A DNA stretch of 64,000 bases, taken from assembly GCA_016872775.1 (NCBI GenBank), contig VGZA01000001.1, forward strand, positions 1 through 64,000, given 5' to 3'. Position 1 is the first letter of the stretch. Each line of letters starts with the position of its first letter. Positions 29,398 through 36,908 of the stretch are shown piece by piece. The notes beneath the pieces were generated by a model. The model saw only the letters and a list, made by a program, of their open reading frames with translations, was not told where the DNA came from and did not search any database. This DNA is from Planctomycetota bacterium. GTDB taxonomy: Bacteria; Planctomycetota; Planctomycetia; Pirellulales; Pirellulaceae. The position numbers were made by a program, and so were the translations under genes.

Positions 29398-29909
29398 AGC
29401 TGGCTTACCTGTTTCCGCATGTCAACGCCAGCCTGAACGGGCTGTCAGGACTTCTGCTGGTCCTAGGCTATTGGCTGATTCGCCGGGGGCGCGTTCGCGC
29501 TCATCGCAACGTAATGCTTGCCAGTTTCTCGGTATCGATCCTGTTTCTGATTTCGTACTTAACCTATCACTTTGGCTTTAAGGACGGCGTCAGCACGTCG
29601 TTTCCTAAATACCCACCGCTATGGGCCCGTTACGGATACTACGCAATTCTGCTGTCGCATACGATCCTGGCGTCGTTGGTTCCGTTTCTGGCCTTGCGGA
29701 CCATCTATCTTGGACTCAAAGATCGACGATCGGACCACCGTCGTTGGGCACGTATCACCTGGCCGATTTGGCTCTATGTGTCGGTAACAGGCGTCATCGT
29801 CTATTTGCTGCTGTATCATGTCTACCCGCAGCCGACGTCAGCCGATAAGATAATAGTCCCAGCAGCGAGTTCCGCGGAGGATGGCGAAAATGGCCGAACG
29901 GGCGTTTGA
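29394..29909 (+). CDS. DUF420-family membrane protein (CtaM-like)
   Basis: 171 residues with four transmembrane helices (starting near residues 13, 38, 76 and 114). The pattern FPHVNASLNGLSGLLL, the YLTYHF segment and ILLSHTILA with spaced His residues match DUF420. Members of this family in Bacillus/Staphylococcus (CtaM) are needed for maturation of haem A-type oxidases, which fits the position after SCO. Start ATG 29394 overlaps the SCO stop; the TTG two codons earlier is rejected. Confidence 0.85.
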   Translation: MKLAYLFPHVNASLNGLSGLLLVLGYWLIRRGRVRAHRNVMLASFSVSILFLISYLTYHFGFKDGVSTSFPKYPPLWARYGYYAILLSHTILASLVPFLALRTIYLGLKDRRSDHRRWARITWPIWLYVSVTGVIVYLLLYHVYPQPTSADKIIVPAASSAEDGENGRTGV

Positions 29910-30249
29910 TCCAAACGAGGCACCCAGCGGTGCTTCGAAGGAACCGGGACGGTGGTTCCGGCGGATTCTCCGTTCGGCGGCCTGGCTTTTGCTTTTGATC
30001 GGGCTGTTGTTGGTGACGGACGTGGCGATGGCTTGTCCTAATTGCAAGGACTCACTGGCGCAAAACGATCCTGCCAGGTCTGGCCTGTCGCGCGGGTTCT
30101 ATTGGAGCATTCTGCTGATGCTCTCGACGCCGTTCGTTGTGACCGCCGGTCTGGGAACCTATTTTTATCTGTTGGTACGGAAGGCCAGGCGAGCAGCTCC
30201 GCAGGTTCCGAGCTGGCAGATTCACGAGCGGCTGTCTTCGGCCGGCTGA
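29890..30249 (+). CDS. Small two-helix membrane protein with a CxxC motif
   Basis: About 119 residues. A hydrophobic segment (~28-46) ends in MACPNCKDSLAQ, placing a CxxC pair just outside the membrane, and a second transmembrane helix follows (~72-96). It ends with a short basic tail. CPNCK just after a membrane segment suggests a redox or metal-binding role on the periplasmic side, consistent with copper handling for the oxidase, but I recognise no family. ATG 29890 lies 9 nt after GGAGG and overlaps the end of the DUF420 gene by 20 bp; ATG 29881 is too close to the ribosome site. It is the last gene of the respiratory run. Confidence 0.7.
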   Translation: MAERAFDPNEAPSGASKEPGRWFRRILRSAAWLLLLIGLLLVTDVAMACPNCKDSLAQNDPARSGLSRGFYWSILLMLSTPFVVTAGLGTYFYLLVRKARRAAPQVPSWQIHERLSSAG

Positions 30250-30339
30250 TCTTGCACGGTTGTTCGTCAGCGTTTCGGCCACGCGATTAATTTGGCTGCC
30301 CGTTCACCTGTGGATTGGCCCTTCGAGGAGCACGTGGAG

Positions 30340-31161
30340 ATGGACGCACTGCAAGTAAGGCAAGCGCTGCGCGACGGCAGCCTGGTATTCGCGACCGCGG
30401 CGATTGCACCGTCGTCCAATTGGCCACGGGCCTATCAGCGCATCGGCGGAATCGACTTCGTATTCATCGACTCGGAACACACGCCGCTCGACCGCGGCAC
30501 ATTGTCGTGGATGTGCCAGGCGTTTTCCGCGATGGGTATTCCGCCGGTTGTGCGGATTCCCAGTCCCGATCCGTTTGAGGCGTGTAAGGTCCTGGATGGC
30601 GGCGCGTCCGGCTTCATTGCGCCCTATCTCGAGACCGTCGATCAGATCCGCCAGTTGATCGGCGTGGCGCGCTATCGGCCGTTGAAGGGGGCGCGGCTGC
30701 GCAACGCATTGCACGATCCGAACACACTGGAACCAAAGCTGCGCAGTTACTTGGAGCAGCGCAACGCGTCGACGATATTCATCGCCAACATCGAGAGCGT
30801 TCCGGCCATTGAGAACCTGGACGACATGCTGTCGATTCCGGGAGTCGACGCGGTGCTGATCGGCCCCCACGATCTTTCGTGCAGCCTGGGGATCCCCGAG
30901 GAGTACGAACATCCGCGTTTTGCGGAAGCAGCGAAAACGATTTTCGGCAAGGCCAGGGCACGTGGCTGCGGCGCGGGACTGCATTGGTGGCAGGGAGTCG
31001 GCAGCGAAGCGAACTGGATCGAGTCGGGAGCAAACCTGATCATGCACAGTACCGATATCACGCTGGTTGTGCAGCACTTGCAGCGGGAAATCGCAGAATT
31101 GCGATCGCGTTTCGCCGCGCCCCAGGAACGCCCATCCTCCGGCACATCCGAAAGCGTCTGA
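30340..31161 (+). CDS. HpcH/HpaI aldolase/citrate lyase family protein
   Basis: About 273 residues of the class II (metal-dependent) HpcH/HpaI aldolase fold. Seen are FVFIDSEHTPLD near the N-terminus, the VRIPSPDP strand, metal-site Glu in IANIESVPAIENLDD and Asp in VDAVLIGPHDLSCSLG, all typical of 2-keto-3-deoxy acid aldolases such as GarL/YfaU. It would cleave a 4-hydroxy-2-oxo acid to pyruvate or a relative plus an aldehyde. The substrate is unknown and no pathway partners are adjacent. ATG 30340 is preferred to TTG 30292, with a GAGGAG upstream. Confidence 0.88.
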   Translation: MDALQVRQALRDGSLVFATAAIAPSSNWPRAYQRIGGIDFVFIDSEHTPLDRGTLSWMCQAFSAMGIPPVVRIPSPDPFEACKVLDGGASGFIAPYLETVDQIRQLIGVARYRPLKGARLRNALHDPNTLEPKLRSYLEQRNASTIFIANIESVPAIENLDDMLSIPGVDAVLIGPHDLSCSLGIPEEYEHPRFAEAAKTIFGKARARGCGAGLHWWQGVGSEANWIESGANLIMHSTDITLVVQHLQREIAELRSRFAAPQERPSSGTSESV

Positions 31162-31318
31162 ATCGGCGACGCCTCGCGGCCCATCTGCCCCTAAACGTCT
31201 TACGCGAGGCTCCGTGCCCTCCGCGGTAAAAAGCCCTCCTCGGTCGTAACCGATTTGATTTGCCCGCCCAAGCCGGCTACGATCGTGCGAAAGATCGTTG
31301 TCGTAGGAACCGCAATCC

Positions 31319-34300
31319 ATGCAACTGCGATTTGGACATTGTGATCCCCGTTGGCTCGCCCGCGCCCTGGCGGCCGTACTGGCATCGCAATGTGCTGCGA
31401 CCGCAGTGGGTGCGATCGAACCGGGTGAGGCTTTTTTTGAGCGACAGATTCGTCCTTTGCTTGTGCGTCATTGTTACGAATGCCATTCGGGAGCGGCGGG
31501 CGGCGCGAAAGCCGCATTGAGGCTCGACAGCCGGGCTGGGCTTCGCCGCGGCGGAGAATCGGGGCCGGCCATCGTTCCCGGGAATCCTGATTCGAGCAGG
31601 CTTTTCGCCATGATCGAATCGGATTCGATGCCTCCCGACGAGCACGCGAAACTGAGCCCTTTGGAGAAGCGGCACGTTCGCGAGTGGATCGCGATGGGTG
31701 CGCCCGATCCCCGCCAGGACAGCGAATCGAGCCCTCGTCAGGCGTCCAACCACGAACCGCTTCACGAGTCCGGATCGGTGATCGATTGGTGGAGCCTGCG
31801 CCCGGTGCGACCGCCGGCGCAAACACCCAGCGTTGCCGACCGTGCCTGGCCGGCGTGCGCTACAGACAGTTTCATCTTGGAGTCACTCGAACGCAACCAG
31901 TTGAAGCCGGCTCCCGTCTCTGAACCACGCTCGCTGCTGGTGCGACTCCACCAGATCGTGACCGGACTGCCGCCGAGCGAAGCTGCGATGGCCGACTTTC
32001 TCGTCGCGGCCGCGGAGGATCTGGATCGAGCGTGCGCCGACGAGGTGGATCGGTTGTTGGCTTCCGTGAGTTTTGGCGAGCATTGGGCGCGGCACTGGAT
32101 GGACGTCATTGGCTACTCCGACACACACGCTCTGGAGGAGGATTTCGACCACCGCGGCGCATGGCGTTACCGCGACTATCTGATCCGGGCGTTCAATGCC
32201 GACCTGCCGTTCGATCAGTTGATACGCGAGCAAATCGCGGGAGACCTTGTCGTTCCACAACGCTGGCACCTCGAGGGAAAATTCAACGAGAGCCTGATTG
32301 GTCCGGCGATGTTGCAGATGGGTGAGATCAGCGGCGACGACGACCTTTTCATGGACGGCCTCACGTTCAACTTCGTCGACAAACAGATCGAAACGGTATC
32401 GCGGGCTTTTCTGGCAACGACCGTCGCTTGCGCCCGGTGCCACGACCACAAATTTGATCCGATCTCGACGGAAGACTATTACGCCATGGCGGGAGTCCTG
32501 CATGGCACACGCTGGACGTCGCGGACGATTGACGACCCGGCGATCAATCGGCAATCGGAGATTGAGATCGACGCGGCGAAGGGGCTGCTGCGGGCGCGGC
32601 TCGGCGAGCAATGGATGGAAGAGCTTCGTTTGTGGATCAGGGCTGACGACGCCGCGCTGGCCCGCATGGACGCTGCGGTGGACGCCAAACGTAACGGAGA
32701 TGGAAAGAGCGAGGTTGGCGGGAAAGCCGCTGGCGATGGGAACAGCGGCGCAGTTCCCGCGCCGCTTGAGGATCTGCTGTCGCCTTGGATCTTGCTGCGA
32801 ACTCAAGAAGACGGGGCCCCCTTGATCGCGGCATGGGGCGAACTGGTGCGACGCGTCGCGCGGGAGGCCGAGGAGCGAAGCGAACACAATCGACAGCATT
32901 ACACCGTCTGGCAGGACTTCCGGGATGGTGGCACGGGCGGTTGGCAGCAGGATGGACTTGGATTAAAGCACGTTACCAGCGGAGACTTTGCGATTGCGAC
33001 GGACGGCGACGGCATTCTGACCGCGCTGTTGCCCGCCGGACTTGCCACGTGCGCCTATGCCGACAATCTGAACGGGCTGCTGCTCTCGCCCCATTTACCT
33101 AAGTCGCACGCGCACTACAGCGTCGAGTTGGTCGGAGGAGCCCACGCCGACCTGCGGACCATCGTCAACAGCTGTTTTCATGCCGGGCAGCGGAAGCCCG
33201 CGAACAGCCTGCAGCCGGTCTGGGTGACGATGACAACTCATGCGCACGAAGGCGAGCGATATCGGATTCATCTGGAGTTGTCAACGAAATGGAGCAACCT
33301 GGCGTTTCCCCGCAAAGCATCGATTTTCACTCCAACCCTGGTCGAATCCGATTACGTCAGCGAAAGATTTGCATTCCTGCGTAACGATCGCTCTTGGTTT
33401 GGCGTGACGCGCGTGGTGCTGCACGACATCGGCGATGGGCCGCGCGCCAGCCTGGATCATATGCTGCCGCTGTTCGCGAGAGACGCTGCGCCGCGCAGCC
33501 GATCAGAGCTCTGCATGGCGATGGTCGAACAGTGGGTGGCCGCCCTGGAGCGGTGGAGCAACCATCGATGTTCCGACGCGGATGTTCGGCTGTTGCAGTC
33601 GTTGCTCGAGAGGTCAATCCTGTCAAATTCCCTGAAGTCATCGTCTGCGGGAGTCGTCGCCGCGGTGGAGCAGGCACGTCGGGCGCAGCGACGGATTTCC
33701 GCGCCGCGGATTGTCGAAAGTCGCATGGAATTCGCCGCGGGCGGCTGGAACGAGCACGTTCACGAGCGTGGCGACATCCTGCAACTTGGCGCGGAGGTCC
33801 CGCGCGGGTTCATCAAGGTACTGAGCGAAACGGAGCGAGCGTTTCCGACGGCACAAAGCGGCCGGCTGGAACTGGCCGACTCGATTACCGCGGTCGGCAA
33901 TCCGCTCACGGCGCGCGTGATCGTCAATCGTATCTGGCACTGGACCTTCGGCGCGGGACTAGTGCGAACCGTCGACGATTTCGGCCGGTTGGGTGAGCCG
34001 CCCAGCCATCCCGAGTTGCTCGATGACCTTGCCGATCGGTTCGTGCGCAGTGGCTGGTCGATCAAGGCACTGGTTCGCGCGCTGGTGAGTACCCGTACAT
34101 TTCGTCAGAGCGGAATTGGCGACGATCGAGCCCGGAATCGCGACGCAGAAAACCGGCTCCTGCATCACTACTCCTCGCGTCGACTCGAAGCGGAGGCGTT
34201 GCGCGACGCGATGCTCTTCGCAGCCGGGCAGCTCGACCGTTCGCTTTACGGTCCACCGATCGAGCCGTACCGGACGCCGGGGGAATTTCGCGCCGACCGG

Positions 34301-34741
34301 GCAATATTCAGCGGACCGCTGAACGGCGAGCATCGCCGGAGCCTCTACACGAAACTCAACATCATGGCGATGCCACGTTCCCTAACCGTTTTTGACCTGC
34401 CGCTGCCTAAAGTGGGACGCGGCGCCCGCGACCTTACGTCAACCCCGGCGCAGGCACTGTTCCTGCTGAACGACCCGTTCCCACGCCGGATGGCGGCGGA
34501 GTGGGCCGCCGCAATTGTCGCGGCGCCCGACCGCGATCCAGCCGGTCGCCTTTCGGCGATGTTTCTTCGGGCCCTGCATCGCCCGCCGGACGCGGAGGAA
34601 CTCTTGCAGTTCACGACGATGATCGATCAAGGGAAAGCCGCTCGCTCGCTTCCCGACACACAAGTAATGACGGACGTTATACTCTGGGCAGATGTGGCTA
34701 GCGCGATTTTCTGCCTCAGTGAGTTCAGTCTGATTCCGTGA
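31319..34741 (+). CDS. PSD1-type planctomycete protein (cytochrome c-like, DUF1549, DUF1553)
   Basis: 1140 residues. A signal peptide is followed by the planctomycete cytochrome c domain with CYECH (Cys52, Cys55, His56) and the phrase MPPDEHAKLSPLEKRHVREWI. DUF1549 then covers about 170-400 (FGEHWARHWMDVIGYSDT; ACARCHDHKFDPISTEDYYAM, a second CxxCH). A divergent central region of ~400 residues follows, and DUF1553 closes the protein (NPLTARVIVNRIWHWTFGAGLVRT; HPELLDDLADRFV; LEAEALRDAML). These secreted proteins are abundant in planctomycetes and nearly always pair with a DUF1501 gene, as here (GTGA overlap). Function is not established; catabolism of complex glycans or sulfated compounds is proposed. 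Confidence 0.93.
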   Translation: MQLRFGHCDPRWLARALAAVLASQCAATAVGAIEPGEAFFERQIRPLLVRHCYECHSGAAGGAKAALRLDSRAGLRRGGESGPAIVPGNPDSSRLFAMIESDSMPPDEHAKLSPLEKRHVREWIAMGAPDPRQDSESSPRQASNHEPLHESGSVIDWWSLRPVRPPAQTPSVADRAWPACATDSFILESLERNQLKPAPVSEPRSLLVRLHQIVTGLPPSEAAMADFLVAAAEDLDRACADEVDRLLASVSFGEHWARHWMDVIGYSDTHALEEDFDHRGAWRYRDYLIRAFNADLPFDQLIREQIAGDLVVPQRWHLEGKFNESLIGPAMLQMGEISGDDDLFMDGLTFNFVDKQIETVSRAFLATTVACARCHDHKFDPISTEDYYAMAGVLHGTRWTSRTIDDPAINRQSEIEIDAAKGLLRARLGEQWMEELRLWIRADDAALARMDAAVDAKRNGDGKSEVGGKAAGDGNSGAVPAPLEDLLSPWILLRTQEDGAPLIAAWGELVRRVAREAEERSEHNRQHYTVWQDFRDGGTGGWQQDGLGLKHVTSGDFAIATDGDGILTALLPAGLATCAYADNLNGLLLSPHLPKSHAHYSVELVGGAHADLRTIVNSCFHAGQRKPANSLQPVWVTMTTHAHEGERYRIHLELSTKWSNLAFPRKASIFTPTLVESDYVSERFAFLRNDRSWFGVTRVVLHDIGDGPRASLDHMLPLFARDAAPRSRSELCMAMVEQWVAALERWSNHRCSDADVRLLQSLLERSILSNSLKSSSAGVVAAVEQARRAQRRISAPRIVESRMEFAAGGWNEHVHERGDILQLGAEVPRGFIKVLSETERAFPTAQSGRLELADSITAVGNPLTARVIVNRIWHWTFGAGLVRTVDDFGRLGEPPSHPELLDDLADRFVRSGWSIKALVRALVSTRTFRQSGIGDDRARNRDAENRLLHHYSSRRLEAEALRDAMLFAAGQLDRSLYGPPIEPYRTPGEFRADRAIFSGPLNGEHRRSLYTKLNIMAMPRSLTVFDLPLPKVGRGARDLTSTPAQALFLLNDPFPRRMAAEWAAAIVAAPDRDPAGRLSAMFLRALHRPPDAEELLQFTTMIDQGKAARSLPDTQVMTDVILWADVASAIFCLSEFSLIP

Positions 34742-36288
34742 TCGGCCAGGGGGCGCGGCCTTCCCGCGATTCGATGATGTCCCAGATATCACGCCATGCG
34801 GCAGCCGGTTGTCCGGGTCGCTCGACCGCACGATCGCGACGCGCATTCCTGCGAAACTCGGCGATCGGATTCGGGCAGATCGCGTTTGCAGCCCTGGGGG
34901 CCGTGTCGAGCCCCGAACAATGGTTGCGATTGAAGGCGGACGAGGGTGCAACCGCTGCCACCGACGACATCGGGGAACCCGCGCCCTGGTCCGATCCTCG
35001 TACGGCACGATTACACCCGACACGAGCGCGGCGTGTCATTTTCTGCTTCATGGAAGGAGGAGTTTCCCAAGTCGACACCTTCGATCCGAAACCGAAGCTG
35101 GACGAACTCGATGGCAAGGCGGTCGTCATTCGCCGCCAGGAGAGCCCGAACGGAGCCGGTCAGCGAAAGTGGCTGCGCAGCCCCTGGCCGTTTCGTCAAC
35201 ACGGACAATCCGGGATCGCGGTGAGCGACTTGTTTCCGTATCTCGCGCAGCAGGTCGACGAACTGGCTGTCATACGCTCGTTTACCGGCCTCAGCCCGCT
35301 GCATCCTCAGGGCGGATTGTTTTTGCACCAGGGGCGATCTTTCGGTGGCCTTCCCAGCATGGGCTCGTGGATCAGCTATGGCCTGGGCAGCGAGAACGAG
35401 AACCTCCCGGGGTATGTTGTGCTCAGCAACGACTGGCTCTCGAATACCGGCCTGCAGGCGTTTTCAAACGGGTTCTTGCCGGCCCGCCACCAACCCACGG
35501 TCTTTCGTGCGGACAAGCAAGCGGTCGATAACGTCGTTCCAGCGGAAGGCAGTCTCGATCGCCAACAATCGCTGCTGAATCTGGTCATGCGCCGCAATGC
35601 GGAATTCGCAAGGCAACGGGGGAACGACGACGCACTCGAAGCGGTCGTGCGAAACTTTGAAGTCGCCGCGCGCATGCAGCTCGCCGTTCCCGACACACTC
35701 GACCTGGATCGCGAGCCTAACTACATCCACGAACTCTACGGCACCCGACGCGATGATCCCAAGGCGGCCTTTTACGCGGTGCAATGCCTGCGTGCCCGGC
35801 GATTGATCGAATCCGGCGTGCGCTTCGTCGAAATCACCTGTCCCCTGACGACGAACCCCACTTCACCCTGGGACCATCACAGTGGGCTCAAGAGCGGTCA
35901 CGAGCATCTCGCGCGGATCACCGATCAGCCGCTGGCCGCGCTGATCACCGATCTGAAAGCGCGTGGCCTGTTCGACGATACGTTGATCGTTTGGGCCGGT
36001 GAGATGGGCCGCACTCCCCACACGGCGAACGGCGACGGCCGCGATCACCACACCACCGCCTACAGCATTTGGCTCGCCGGCGGCGGAATTCGCGGCGGCA
36101 CCATCTACGGTGCCAGCGACGAATTGGGAATGCATGTCGCCGAATCCCCCTGCGATCCGCACGATCTGCACGCCACAATGCTCTACCTGCTGGGCTTGGA
36201 ACACCAACGGCTGACCTATCGCCATAGCGGTCGCGACTATCGCTTGACCGATGTCCACGGCAACGTATTGACGCCCCTCGTGGCCTGA
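34738..36288 (+). CDS. DUF1501 protein with Tat-like signal
   Basis: About 516 residues from GTG 34738, which overlaps the upstream stop; ATG 34774 is an alternative start, 12 codons in. A twin-arginine-like signal RRAFLRNSAIGFGQ precedes a domain of the alkaline-phosphatase-like superfamily: FCFMEGGVSQVDTFDPKP near the start and IVWAGEMGRTPHTANGDGRDHH near the end are DUF1501 hallmarks with likely metal-binding Asp/His. It is the standard partner of the preceding PSD1 protein and is probably exported folded. Activity unknown. Confidence 0.92.
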   Translation: MIGQGARPSRDSMMSQISRHAAAGCPGRSTARSRRAFLRNSAIGFGQIAFAALGAVSSPEQWLRLKADEGATAATDDIGEPAPWSDPRTARLHPTRARRVIFCFMEGGVSQVDTFDPKPKLDELDGKAVVIRRQESPNGAGQRKWLRSPWPFRQHGQSGIAVSDLFPYLAQQVDELAVIRSFTGLSPLHPQGGLFLHQGRSFGGLPSMGSWISYGLGSENENLPGYVVLSNDWLSNTGLQAFSNGFLPARHQPTVFRADKQAVDNVVPAEGSLDRQQSLLNLVMRRNAEFARQRGNDDALEAVVRNFEVAARMQLAVPDTLDLDREPNYIHELYGTRRDDPKAAFYAVQCLRARRLIESGVRFVEITCPLTTNPTSPWDHHSGLKSGHEHLARITDQPLAALITDLKARGLFDDTLIVWAGEMGRTPHTANGDGRDHHTTAYSIWLAGGGIRGGTIYGASDELGMHVAESPCDPHDLHATMLYLLGLEHQRLTYRHSGRDYRLTDVHGNVLTPLVA

Positions 36289-36333
36289 ATTCTGCGGTCG
36301 CCGTGTGCCACACAGTGCCACACGACGCCCTGA

Positions 36334-36908
36334 TCAGTCGTTCAAGTGGTATTTCTTGAGCGACTCGCCTTTCGTGGCTGCCCTGTTGCGTTTTGCACGC
36401 TCGGATTCCAACATCTGCTTCGTGTAATACACATCCAGCGGATTGTTGCCGGTGCCACCGACAATTTCCAGCAAAATCGACCGTTTGAGATCGACCCCGA
36501 TCAGTTGCCATGAAAGCGAGTGACGGCCGATCCCAAATTGCAGCAATCGTTCGCCCGGATATCGATCGACGGCCCGCCCCGAGTCACCCCGGCCATCGAT
36601 CGCTATCAAGGGGCGGATCTCCGAATTCGCCAGCCAGGAATCGGGCAGTTCCAAACCCCGGAATTCGCCGGACGGCGTTTTCGGTTCGGCGCGGGAGCGG
36701 CGATCATGCACCTGTCCAGCACGCGAACATAGGCGATATCGAGCCAACTTCCGTCAACGGCATGGGCCGAATCACCGATCTTCAGCGGTGACCCCGTTGC
36801 GACGTCCGACAAGAATCCTTCATCCAGCAGGTGCATCGCATTGCTGTTAATCGCAATGAAGATGCGGAGGCCATCGCAGGCGAGCAGAAGGTGCGGCCAA
36901 GTTCCAAT
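36334..36908 (-). pseudogene. Degenerate coding remnant downstream of the FG-GAP gene
   Basis: Two minus-strand frames look coding but do not join. Nearest the FG-GAP stop and in the same frame as that gene is a stretch reading HLLLACDGLRIFIAINSN...MHLLDEGFLSDVA up to about 36690. The second frame (36747 to 36334) continues with WLANSEIRPLIAIDGRG...LSWQLIGVDLKRSILLEIVGG, which resembles beta-sandwich carbohydrate-binding modules of planctomycete secreted proteins. A frameshift near 36700 and an in-frame stop separate the parts. It may be the eroded C-terminus of a separate secreted protein, or of the FG-GAP protein itself. Function cannot be given. Confidence 0.4.
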
